Shown here piece by piece: positions 1-10,979 of a DNA stretch of 64,000 bases; position 1 is the first letter of the stretch, and each line of letters starts with the position of its first letter. The translations under genes were made by a program, and so were the position numbers. A model generated the notes under the pieces. It had not been told where the DNA came from. It was given only the letters and a program-made list of their open reading frames with translations, and ran no database searches. Location: contig BSYQ01000009.1 in the NCBI GenBank assembly GCA_030272585.1, forward strand, positions 3,472,001 through 3,536,000. Direction: 5' to 3'. Origin of the DNA: Bryopsis sp. KO-2023. Lineage: Eukaryota; Chlorophyta; Ulvophyceae; Bryopsidales; Bryopsidaceae.

Positions 1-57
1 TTGCTGTGTAGAGCGAAACCAAATTGTTTGAAGTAAAATTGTTGCTATTGTGTCGGA

Positions 58-265
58 TGTTGATGGTGTTCCTTGGTTGAGACTCAGTCGGGGACAGTTC
101 GACCCGACTTCTTACGAAAGTCTAGGAAACCATGTTGTGAACCAATCGTTTTTACACGAAGAGTTATCCAAAGTATCACGGTCTTTCCTTATATGTTCCC
201 CTAGTTTCTGTCAGGTAGGCGAAACGCCATATGCGATCCACTAATTCGATCGCGTACAATCAACA
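58..265 (-). repeat. LTR of element E (3' copy)
   Basis: A 208-bp terminal repeat matching 1055-1262 with a few substitutions clustered in one short stretch. It starts directly after the TCGGA target duplication. Confidence 0.88.
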
Positions 266-355
266 TGGGCCCACCCACCTGGAACTGTAGAACTCCGAAA
301 GAAAAAAAACATGGGCCCACCCACCTGGAACTGTAGAACTCCGAAAGAAAAAAAA
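264..355. repeat. Two-copy 46-bp tandem repeat inside element E
   Basis: A 46-bp unit starting CATGGGCCCACCCACCTGG and ending in an A-run occurs twice in a row (264-309, 310-355). The first copy straddles the LTR edge, so the polypurine tract region of the element (minus strand) is duplicated. Confidence 0.85.
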
Positions 356-1054
356 CCTGAAAGCCCCGAAAGGAAAAAAATAATCGAAATCCAAAAAACC
401 TCCCAACGCTCACGGTTCCCACGTGATAACTTCAGAAAAAACCAAAAAGGTCGCAAAACACAATGATGGACCATTCCAAAAACAAGGACCCCATAAATCC
501 ATGCATGGAAAAAATAAGCCCACATTGTACCGCATCATAATTTCACTCCACTCTCGACCCCAAACCTGACTTCTTTGTCCTGCGTCGCTCAGGCCACGAC
601 TACTTTGATACGTCGATTCCAGGTCGTCAAAAAAAACATCTCTGTCGGTCAGTTTTCAAACTCCCAACGCCCACCCGCCCAGTCGCATCACTCTTGACGT
701 CCCATGCTCTTCTCTGGCGGGGACTGTGATATTTGGTCGACTCTTGGTGTCAGGTGTCGTTTCAGTGGTAGAAAACTGCCAATGTGACGCGCGCGCGCTC
801 ACGTCCATTGTTACTCCAGGTCTTACTGCTTCCGTCCTCAGCCGAGCGACTCTCGTCTCGTCAAATTGAACGAGGGACTCCCATACGTCCCATCAAATAT
901 CGTTCAAAAGCAAACGACGTGACACTCGCATAGCGCACCGAACTTCAAGCGCAAAGGCTCGACTTGGACTCGCTCCTGGGGTGGTTGTCGACATGTTGCT
1001 CACGCTCGTCAGAGGGACGATCGCCCAGGAAGCGTCACTTCGGCTCCGAAACCA

Positions 1055-1262
1055 TGTTGAATGGTGTTCCTTGGTTGAGACTCAGTCGGGGACAGTTCGA
1101 CCCGACTTCTTACGAAAGTCTAGGAAACACGCATTGAACCAAACGCTTTTACACGAAGAGTTATCCAAAGTATCACGGTCTTTCCTTATATGTTCCCCTA
1201 GTTTCTGTCAGGTAGGCGAAACGCCATATGCGATCCACTAATTCGATCGCGTACAATCAACA
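1055..1262 (-). repeat. LTR of element E (5' copy)
   Basis: The right-hand 208-bp terminal repeat. It is next to the primer-binding-like site at 1043-1054, which marks it as the 5' LTR of a minus-oriented element. Confidence 0.88.
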
Positions 1263-1880
1263 TCGGATCCGCCTGCAAATGCTGTTGTTGAAATGAGAAT
1301 GGAACTTTTTTGCTTTGGACTTGGGTTGAAATTTTATGTTGACATAATAAAAAAAAACAAACTGAACGAATAAATCATGAAACTTGATTAAAAAAATGAG
1401 TGGAACTTTTTTTCCGCTGTGGACTGGGGTGAGAGATTTTATCGGCTGTGATCCATTTTTCTCTTTTTTTTTTGTTTTTTGTTGCTCGACCTCGTGCATA
1501 TCGAAGCAATTCATTCAGGCTCGATTTAATCAAGTCCCCAACCGAATTCCACCACCTCCAGCAAAGAGAGATTCTTCAAAAAAGATAAAATCGAAACATT
1601 AAATCCAAACATTAAATCGAAACTCTTGGGGGAAAAAAAGTTCGCATCCAGTTGAATCAACGGTTGACACGATGGATGGACCTCCAATACCTTGTGTGCC
1701 TTTTCGGGAAGGCGTCGCTTTTCATATCGCTTTATCTCTTCGGCGGTGTTTTATCGAGCCGTTTTGCCTCTGCGCTCCACCATTTCACAGACACTTACAT
1801 TTTTCGTCAGGGAAAAGATCCCTCGTTTGTTTTGGAGTGAAGAAGCCGCTCCGTCGACTCGTTCTGATCGATAACACAGG
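1263..1880 (+). promoter_or_regulatory. Upstream region / 5' UTR of the pyruvate kinase gene
   Basis: There are 618 bp between the TRIM and the first supported ATG at 1881. The stretch is AT-rich with A and T runs. Short open frames are present but none has recognisable protein similarity. I see no convincing TATA box and cannot place the transcription start. The promoter must lie here or reach into the TRIM. Confidence 0.4.
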
Positions 1881-4800
1881 ATGAGCGTGTCGAGTTTCTT
1901 TACGGCGTCGGACTCCATGCAGTCCATCTTGGAGGCGAGTAGATAACGCTGAACGAATGAAATCAACCCGTGGGCGCACCGGTCCGCGCCCTCTCGTTTT
2001 TCAACAAAACACTTTAGGAGAGCTCAATCAAGTACTACGACAACCTCTTTTTTTCAAAACCAACCTATATGCTCGATATATGAAATGCACTCAGAAAGGT
2101 TCGAGGGGGGCGGCGGGGGAGGGGGTCATCTGAAAAACGCCCATCAACAAGAAAATCCTGTTCAACCAAAGAATGCTCTTCTTTTTTTCGACATGCAAAA
2201 CAGTTGCCTTTTTTCTAGCTAGCTTTTCGGTGAATGAATGCACCCATCAAATTCTAGTATACCCATCAATGTGCCAAACATTTGCAAAATTTGTAATAAT
2301 AATAATAATAATAATATTTTTTTATTGTTTATTTATTAATTATTATTATTGCAGAAAGATCCGGAGGCAGTTACCCCCACGAAAACGAAGATTGCTTGCA
2401 CTCTCGGCCCCCAGAGTCGAGAAGTCAGTGTGCTGGAAAAGCTGCTCGAGAATGGAATGGAGGTGAGAGTTACTTTCTTTCCTCTTTTTTTTTCTTTGCA
2501 GCAAATTCTCTGGAGAAATGCATGTCGGTCGGTGAAACATGAATTTAACGGCGGGAGCTGTTATGTCGGAAATTAACTGGATGCAATTAGTGAATGTAAA
2601 TATTTGTAAGATATGTAACCGTGAAAATGAATAAACCCATTGTGTGTGTGCAACGTTTTTTTTTTCAGATTGCGAGGATCGATTTGAGTTGGGGGACGAA
2701 GGTACGATTCTTTTTTAATAATAATAAACTGTGAAAACTATTTGTTTTGGGGAATGTAAAGGAAGCTTGTTTTGCTCATATTCTTCATTATCATCTAGCG
2801 GGAAAACTTGAAGGATCCAGATATTATGTCGTTTAGTTTTTTTCATTATGTTTAGGAAAGCGCTGTAAAAGAAAATAGTAAGTAAATGCTAAATAATAAG
2901 CACCTGGATGCGACATGGCGAGTGTTTTTCTTTCTTTTTCTTGGACGTTTGGTTTCTATATTAAAACTACGTTTAATATAAGTATGCATGTTTCCATTGG
3001 TGGGCTCTGCCCAGTTGTTTTTTTTGGCTGGTCAAAAACAAATGAATCCAAGCTGAGCAAATGCTATTAGAAACCCTGAAGTCAATTTCTTGTTCTTTCT
3101 TTCTTGCTTTTTGCTGTACAGAATTACCATCAAGTGACGATCAACAACTTGCGGAGGGCGATGCGTCACACAAAATTTTTGTGTGCTGTGATGCTCGATG
3201 TCCGGGGACAAGAAATCCAAATAGTGAACGGGTATTGCTCATCATTTGCATCTTTTCGTTTCGTTTCGTTTCGTTCCGTTTTTTTTTTTTTTTCGAACCT
3301 CTGCCACTCTCTATGTCTCGTTCCATCAACACAAGCATCTTCAACCTTTTGGAAAAAAAAACTGCGGAAATTCGCCCTTCTTTGGCATTTCTTGTGCGAT
3401 TCATCTTTTTTCTTGCCTTTCTTTGGCATTTCTTGTCCAATTCTTCGTTGTTTTTTTTTCACTCTTTTTTGAGCAGCATCGGAAAGTTGAGCATGAATTC
3501 GTCAGGGTTGGTGCGCGTCGACAGTATGGTGTTTACTAATCGTTCCTTTCATGTGGGTTTCGAACAGTCCTGACGGCTCGCCACCCCCCATTCATTTGAA
3601 GGAAAACGTCAAAGTGACGCTGACATGCGACACCACCAAGCCTGTGAGCGATACGTGCTTGCCGATCACTGGTGCCGATTTGAAGGGGTATGCATTGAAG
3701 CCTGGTGGAAAGGTGTTTTTAGGGAGGTATCTTTTCACCGGCCATGAAGAAAGCTCCGTCTACTTGACCATCGACAAGGTGTGCGTTCATGCTTCCTTCA
3801 AACCCCAAACATCATAGTGAAGTTAGGTCGTGTGAATGCATGTCCAAAAAAAAACCGAAAAAAAACGCTTGCTGGGTGGATCAGCGGGTGTCAGTACCTT
3901 CAATGCTTCGAGTGAACGCTGGCTGATGTTTTCAATTCTTGAAATGATTTGATTTTCCCCACGGAAAGGTTTAAAAAAAACCCCAAGGCACCAGTATGCA
4001 AATTTCAACAGTGAATATCCTAGTTACTGGGAATTATCCTGTTCACCTCTTGGTAGCTTAAAACATGGCAAAGCTAGATTGAGTTTGCTGTCAGACGAAA
4101 TGACTGAAGCTGATCCACAAAGAAAAACTGAAGGGGCATGATTGCTCTGGCAAACAGGTCTCCGAAGACAGTGTCGAATGCACTTGTAATGCGGATGCCA
4201 CTCTGATCGGCCATCGACTGCTGGTCAATTTCCTCGACTGCGAATGGGAGGGGCCAGCGTTATCAGAGGACGACGTTGAACTCATCAAGAGCTTCGGAGT
4301 GCAAAACAAGATTGATTTCATTGCCTTATCCTACTGCAGCTCTCCAGCCAATATCACAGAGTGCCGAGAAATCTTGGACAAGTAGGGAATGAGGTCTCAC
4401 ATTTCGCCAGGGGAAAGGGGGGGGGGAGTTTTTATATATTTGTTTTTATAGTGCGTTTTATCATTGATGGAAATCCAACCCATCCGAAAAAGAAAAAAAA
4501 AGCGAATAACGACCCCCCCCCCCCCCCCCCCCCAGATCAGCACCAGAGATGGAATGCTCAGGGCCATTTCCTTTTGGCAGCCTCGTTCTTTAAAAAAAAA
4601 AAATCCTTTCCACTCATGTTTTTTTTTGTGTTTTCTGTTGGTGGTTGCAGTGCTGGTCTGACCTCCACCAAAATCATTGCGAAGATCGAAACCAACGAGG
4701 GGCTGGCAAACCTGTCAGAAATCGTACCAGTGGCCGATGGCATAATTTTTTCCAGAGGTCATCTCGGAGTCGCAATCAATGCCGAAAAAATGTTCCTGGT

Positions 4801-7606
4801 TCAAAAGACTGTAATCAAGGTGTGGCAGTCGAAAGCACAATATAAACAGACCAGTATGACAGACCAGTATGACAGACCAGTGTGACAGACCAGTATGTGG
4901 AGTCCAGTTCTTTGCATTTGTTTGGAAACCTGAATGGCTGTTTTCTTTTTTTTTTTCCTGTTACCTTGACCAGCATTGCAATGAGGAGGGGAAACCTGTG
5001 GTGGTCACTCGTGTCGTGGATTCCATGACGGAGAACCCTCGACCGACAAGGGCCGAAGCCACCGATATCGCCAATTTGACGCTGGATGGAGCTGATTGCA
5101 TTCTGTTGGGGGCTGAGACGTTCAGAGGTAATTACCCCGTGGAAACGGTGTCGACAATTTCTAAGATTTGTCGACGGGCCGAAATGTCCTTCGACAGCGA
5201 GCTGTATTATCAGAGCTTGGTGGAGGACAAGGGGGGCACTGGAGAGGTGGCCTGGAAAGGCACCAAGGTGGGTGTATTGGGCACGAAAAAAATATAGGAA
5301 TAAATAAATAATAATACTATTATGTTCATATTTATATCTGCAGGTTCTCGACTCAGTTTCTGTTTTGTTTGCCTTTATCTATGTTCTTTTGCTAGATATA
5401 GACATTGGGATGAAACGGTGGTTTCAACTTCTGAGTCAGTCTATGACACATTTCCGTGAACGGACTGCACTCAGCCGTTTGGCCTTGTGTGTAAATTTCA
5501 AATACATATGCATGTACAAAAAAAAATTGATTATCCAGTTGATGAAAGTTATGGGAGTTCATGGATGGGGGTACGTTTTCGATCCGGAAGCGTGCCTCTC
5601 AGTACATCAAGGATATGAGTCTTTATGTCTGACAGAAATTTTGGATGACATGAATGACTGACATGTTTCTGCACTCTTTCTTGTGACGTTCAGTCGGAGG
5701 CGTTGGCCTCTTCTGCTGTTCGCGCGGCCGCCAAGCTGGACGCTGCTCTCATTATCGTTTTCACCATCACTGGAAACACAGCAAGAATGGTGGCCAAGTA
5801 TAGACCCCCGATGCCCATCCTATCTGTAAGTTCTTTGGAAGCCGTTGTTAGGAATCTGAGCTTGGCAAATTCATCAGCCAATATGCATGATATGCATGCC
5901 AATATGAATGCCATGCATGCAGCCAAAATGTATGATATGCATGTATGTTTCCCTGCTGAAATAATGGGGCAACCCCCCCTCGACTTTCGAAGAAAAACCA
6001 AAACAAGAATGGCAGAAAACAGAGCTTAACTACAAACTGTGTTTTCGACAAACTGGTGGGGAACTATATGGACATTAATCATTGAAAAGTCTGTGAGTTT
6101 CTTTTTTTGGCACCTTTTTTTTTCCCTTCGTGACCAATCAGGTCGTGTTTCCTCGACTCCACAGTAATGCCTTGAAATGGTCGGTCACTGGACAAGCGGA
6201 GGCCAGGCAAGTGTTGCTGAATCGAGGAGTGACTGCGCTGTTGGCAGACCCCAATCTGGGTGGAACTGACGAAAAGCTGTCCATGGAGGGATCCATGCTC
6301 AGCAGAGCCATCGCATATGTAAGAATTTGGTCATCAATTTCAAATGAATTGCATTTGTGGTGGTGTTTTTTGTTTGTTTTTTCCCACCTAACATGCCCAT
6401 CCTAGTGCGTACATGAATGTCTTTGTAATAGAAGTGCATGTGTTGTGTTTTTTTTTAATTATTTGGAAATATTTATTTGGCTTGTTTCTGAGAGAAAGGT
6501 GGATTTCTGAAAAGATGCTGTTTGGTCTGTCTGGGACACATTGACTTGAGAGTGAATGCTGTCGCTGCACAGGCTTACAAGAAGAAATGGGTGAAAGTGG
6601 GAGATCGCGTCGTCGTCAGTCAATGCCCCAAAACAGGCGATGATGATTTCTTGTTCAAGGAGACCGGCGTTGTGAAGATCATTCTGCTGACTAGAGATGT
6701 AGGAATCAAGACCTTTCTTCCCCCCCCCCTGCCTCCAAATTAAAAAAAAAAAAGAGGGGGTGGGGGTGAGGGGAAAGCAAACAAATGAATTCCCAACATG
6801 CACTGGAGGCAATGCGAATTCTCACTTTTGTTTTTTTGCTGTTTCCTGTGTTTTTCTCGGTTGAGGTTGTTTTTTTTAAAGTTGTTTCCTTGTCAGAGGA
6901 AAAAAGCCACCAAATCTTTTCATGTTTTGTGCTTCAGATTTTGGAGGCTTCTATCAACACTTACAATTCGCACAGCATCTCCATTTCCAGCGGCAGAGTG
7001 AAAGACATGTTCAAGTAAGCATCCCCCCAAAAAAAAATTCCACCTTGGAATAATCCCAGTGTTTTCTTTAGGGAGAATACGTTTCTCCCTCTTCATTTTT
7101 CTTTTCGGTTTCGAGTTTGGAAAAGATTATTTATCGCATCCGCACCCTATCCAAAAAGACGGAGACAGGAGAGTGGTTTTTTTAAAACGTGTTCACTTGG
7201 GCCGCCAACTCCTGTTCGTTGCAATTCCAGATTTATGCCGAAAGCCATGACATTCAAGGGCCGTCCCATCAACGAGCTTCCCTCCCTGATTTCCTTCCAT
7301 CGACGCAGCGTTGAACTGGAACTGGAAGGAATCGATTCCCCGCCGGAGGAAGATGTCAGCGACAGCCAGGTCAGTCATGCAGCCCTCTCTGTACCGCCTA
7401 CGACCCATTCGATTCGTTCTCGTGCAATAAGTACAGGCTTGGCTGGGGTGCATCAGCCCGTCGAGAGTGACAAGCAAGCGGATGGTGGTGAATTCGATTC
7501 AGAAACGGGCGGCAGTGTTTGTGAAAGCGAAGCCTCGTATGGGGGGTGTTGCGAGGGATTGACAGTCAAGTTTCATAACTGGTTGAGATGGTTTTCTGTG
7601 GAATAA
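1881..7606 (+). CDS. Pyruvate kinase, plant cytosolic type, with C-terminal extension
   Basis: Catalyses phosphoenolpyruvate + ADP to pyruvate + ATP, the last step of glycolysis, in the cytosol. Exons: 1881-1934 (or 1938), 2355 (or 2359)-2462, 2669-2701, 3122-3231, 3568-3778, 4158-4381, 4651-4819, 4974-5267, 5694-5825, 6142-6318, 6573-6698, 6938-7014, 7231-7606. All phases agree and give about 696 residues. Recognised blocks, in order: [150 protein letters not shown] and VVKII. They follow land-plant cytosolic PK closely, including FSRGxLG in place of the usual ARGDLG; here x is His. Cytosolic PK is about 510 residues. This model has about 150 extra C-terminal residues in its last two exons, with an acidic, Ser-rich tail. 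The first splice junction is ambiguous: a GC-AG intron, or a GT donor 4 bp later with a shifted acceptor. Confidence 0.93.
2294..2350. repeat. AAT/TTA-rich microsatellite in PK intron 1
   Basis: An (AAT)n run is followed by T-rich TTATTA repeats directly upstream of the exon 2 acceptor at 2351-2354. It probably serves as the polypyrimidine-like tract. Confidence 0.7.
4513..4533. repeat. Poly-C tract of about 21 bases in PK intron 6
   Basis: An uninterrupted C-run, followed by AGATCAG. It resembles a splice acceptor but lies far upstream of the supported exon 7 start at 4651. Confidence 0.85.
4847..4898. repeat. Four-copy 13-bp tandem repeat in PK intron 7
   Basis: The unit CAGACCAGTATGA occurs four times in tandem with one or two base changes. 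It lies in the intron between exons ending at 4819 and starting at 4974. Confidence 0.85.
5879..5946. repeat. ATGCAT-rich cluster in PK intron 9
   Basis: Repeated ATGCAT, ATATGCATG and related palindromic hexamers are packed into about 68 bp of the intron between exons 5694-5825 and 6142-6318. The stretch stays open on both strands by composition alone. I see no protein similarity. Confidence 0.7.
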
Positions 7607-10600
7607 GCATCCTGCTGTGTTTACAACGTATGGAAGAGCGGCGAACAGTGCCGGTTGCTAGTTTTTGTGTGTTTATTTTGGATGGGGTTCAATTTTCTCA
7701 TCCCTTCAGTTATTTCATTCAGTTTGGTGAGTCCCAACCATTTCATGGGGTGTCTGACAAGAATATCTTGGAAGGGGAAAATAAGACAGCCAAATAAGAC
7801 AGTGGTTGTGGTTGTGTTTGGAGGTTTCCCTTTTCATTTGTTGTTGAGGGCTTCTTCCTGATGTCTGTTTTTGTTTTTGGGGGGGGGTGGGGGCTGGGGG
7901 GGAGGGGTTATGTGTTTATTGATTTTTTATTGGAATATGCCGTTGTTATTTTACAGGATTCGTCGTGAGCGAGGGGTTTTCTGGGGGGGAAAAATGGATT
8001 TGGGAAGACTTCGCCAGAAAAGCCGAAAAAATCTCGATTGAGATAGGACACTGCTATTTTTCATTGCGAGTGGGGTTTCATTGTGGGGGAATTCTTTCTG
8101 GGGAAAGGGTTGGTGGCGGGGAAGGATATACTTGAAATTCTATTTTTATACCTTTTTTGTGTTTGGTTTCGTTGTGTCTCTTGTGTTCCGAGGTTAGGGT
8201 GCATGCAGCACAAATATATATTTGAAAAAAGAAAAAAACACATATATTTCTCAATTGGAAGAAGGCAAGAAGGTGAAAAAAAAAGGGGGGGAGAAAAGGG
8301 ATTCAAGGGAATTTTGACTGTCCATCTTTCGTGGTGATTTTTTGTTTATTGGGAAGGAAGAGGAAAAAAAAATCAATTTGAGGGGGTTTGGAGAGCTTGT
8401 GACTGCGGAATTTCATTTTCTCGGGTTGAGAATTTTGACTTGGTTCCAATTTCAGGGCCAAAAAATTGTTCAAAACCAAAAAAAAAAAGCACAGAAAAAA
8501 GGAAGTAAATACACATGCATACATTCGATTCTGTAATGTATTTTTTAATCCCTTTTTCTTTTTTTTTTAACGTTTTGCTTTTTTTTTTATTATTCGCTTT
8601 TGAATTTGATCTTGGGAGACGGAATCACGATGGTGGCATTTTTTTTAATTAAAAAGGCTTTCTGTAGCACACGAAATTGATTTGCCATTTGATTTGGGCT
8701 GAATATCATTGGAGGTGGATTGGGTGGTTGGAAACCTGGCGATTGGTGGCAGGAAGGAAAGGTTTCATTCGACATGTTTGTAAGGGGGGGGGGGGGGGGC
8801 TAGGGTGTTTGAATGTGTTGATCAGCTCTTCTGTGTAACAGTGTCCCTTGTCTTTTGAGAATATTGCACGTTCTTCTAGGAAGCACTGGCTACTGCAGAA
8901 AACAGCTCCCCAGCATTTGTTGGAAAAACAGCAAAAATTGAGGGTTTTTCTGTCTAGCAATTTGATCGACAATGGAATTCTTGCTTAGTGAAATTGAATC
9001 GGTACACTTGTCCCAAGGCAGGCTTAGACAACTTTCAAGCGTGCAGAGTATCGTTGCTTCAAGAAAGTTTGTTCGCAGAGGAAGAAAACCCGTAGAACTC
9101 CGGAATTTAAGGTGTGCGCCAATGCTCACGGATTTCTGGCGTCTGGCAGTCGCACACATGGCAGAATCATTCGATGCAAATCCAGAAACTCAACATCATC
9201 GCAGGCAGGACTCCCTTGCTGCCTTCCCGTCTGGGGCTAATGCTGCGACTTCATCCAACGAATTTAAAAGTCGACAGAGAATCTTTTCAGGACTTTCTTT
9301 AGCGAAAAAGAAAAGAAAAGAGTGAGACAGCGTGCATGTGCGTGGTTTCATTCGATATCCTTCAAGGTGAACATACATCGATGGATGTGGATGCATGTAG
9401 TTGCCGTTCATGACAAATTCATGCCTTATGATATCCATGGATGGTATTTCACAGAGATCATACACCACCAGCTGGTGGCTTTATGTTATTTGGGATCAGA
9501 TGCCAAAATACACTGTTTGATGTGGGTAGATGGTGTCGCTGAGTGTAGGACCTGTTTTTGATTTGATTTGGGGGAGGGGTGTGACTGGTGAAGATGCTGA
9601 CTGTAACAGTAATAGACATGGACCAGAGCTCTGACCTGTGAGGTGATCAGGTGGCAGGTTGGTGATGCATTGTGGTGGTGGCAACACGAATGGTGGCAAC
9701 ACTTCCAAGACTGCTTGGGCTCAGTTCAAATTGATAAATTATCTCCTGAGCCTGTGGCTTGATGAAACCAATCACCCCAGGTTTCGCAGTGCTGTAATTG
9801 ACTTTGCCAGGATTTTTGACAAGACCCCACAATAGGCTCGAACATTGAACAGAGTGCAGTCAGCATTAGCATGAGATGCTTCCATCAGAGAGTGGACAGA
9901 AAGAAACTTAACCAGCCCTGATCGAATCCAGGTTCTCCCCGAGGTTCAGAGAACATCTATTGGTTGTATTCCTTCAGATAACGCTTCTTTTTTTTTGTTC
10001 TTTTTCGACACACAACAGAGCTGCGAATGCATGGTGTTTTTCTTTTTTAGCCAGCAACGAGAAAAAATGACCTCTTTACAAGGCGGCAAAACATACCATA
10101 CAATCGAATCTCAGGCTAGTCCTTCAATCTTCCCTTCCAAATTCTAGACATCGAACTTCAATAATATCTTCTTTTTTTTTCTTCTTAAAAAACCGAGGTT
10201 AATCGAATCATATCAGGAATCCCCAAAACAGTCGTCCTAATTCTTCAAAAAAAAAACCAAAACACTCCTGGGTTCTTCTGTGAAGTAATGAATGCCTTTC
10301 TTTTTTTTTTTTTTTCCACAAGACGGTCGATCGTAGAAAAGACAAAACGAAACACATAAACAAAAAAAGAAAGAAAAAAAAAACACAACACGGTTTACTG
10401 TTAAAGGCCGTAGGTCATCATATTTGGTTCCAAGGCATTCAAAACTCATCCAATGTGATCTCTCTTCATTAACAAAAAAGGTTCAAACAATTTTTTTTGG
10501 TTTTTTTTTTCGTGAACCTTTTCTTTTTCTTTACCCCCCTCTTTTCTTCCTCTTTCAGTTCCTTTTCTTTTACAGATCATATATAAGCCCCAAAAAAAAC

Positions 10601-10979
10601 CCTGAGAAAAAAAACACACACACACACCCTCCCGAAACAATACAACAGTATATTTTCCTTTCAATAAGAAATTCACGGCGTGTTAAGTTGCCAAATCATG
10701 AGTAAAATCCGCCACACCTTTTCCCCACCCATCTTCGCAGAAAAAACGGGGAAAAAACCACAAAAAAAATAAAATCAGCAATTGTTTTTTTTTCTTGGTC
10801 GTCTTTCTGTGCATCTTTTTTTTCCTCTCTCTCATTCTGACTCTCTTTTTTTTTTTTCTTTTTTTTTTCCTGTTTGAAAAACAATGGTCTCCAACATACC
10901 ATATAATGATTGCTCCTTTATACAACGATTTTTTCCACACGCCATAAAATGAGTGTTTCCTCTTCCAACGACGATCTGT
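7607..10979. other. 3.4-kb intergenic region between convergent PK and carbonic anhydrase genes
   Basis: Holds the 3' UTRs of two genes that face each other. It is rich in homopolymers (G-run about 8784-8799, many A and T runs) and strongly strand-asymmetric: G/T-rich after PK and A/C-rich approaching the carbonic anhydrase. The only stretch that looks possibly coding is 8972-9325. I found no RNA gene and no transposon ends. Confidence 0.5.
8972..9325 (+). CDS. Possible small intronless ORF, unknown
   Basis: A 117-residue open frame with ATG at 8972, ending in a basic KKKRKE tail. The local base composition is more balanced than the homopolymer-rich surroundings. The product is rich in Arg, Ser and Leu, with no signal peptide, membrane segment or motif I recognise. 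The opposite strand is also partly open over the same region. It could be a small gene, a pseudogene fragment or chance. Confidence 0.2.
   Translation: MEFLLSEIESVHLSQGRLRQLSSVQSIVASRKFVRRGRKPVELRNLRCAPMLTDFWRLAVAHMAESFDANPETQHHRRQDSLAAFPSGANAATSSNEFKSRQRIFSGLSLAKKKRKE

Larger units (their letters stand above)
58..1262 (-). mobile_element. TRIM-like miniature LTR retroelement (element E)
   Basis: Two 208-bp direct repeats (58-265 and 1055-1262) enclose 789 bp with no long open frame. The element is flanked by the exact 5-bp duplication TCGGA (53-57 and 1263-1267). The repeats begin TGTT and end AACA. A 12-base primer-binding-like site lies against the right repeat at 1043-1054 (GCTCCGAAACCA, read as TGGTTTCGGAGC on the minus strand), so the element runs right to left. 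A purine-rich stretch on the minus strand abuts the left repeat. Size, ends and lack of coding fit a terminal-repeat retrotransposon in miniature. The LTR copies differ at a handful of bases, so it is older than the other LTR elements here. It would depend on proteins from another element. Confidence 0.88.
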
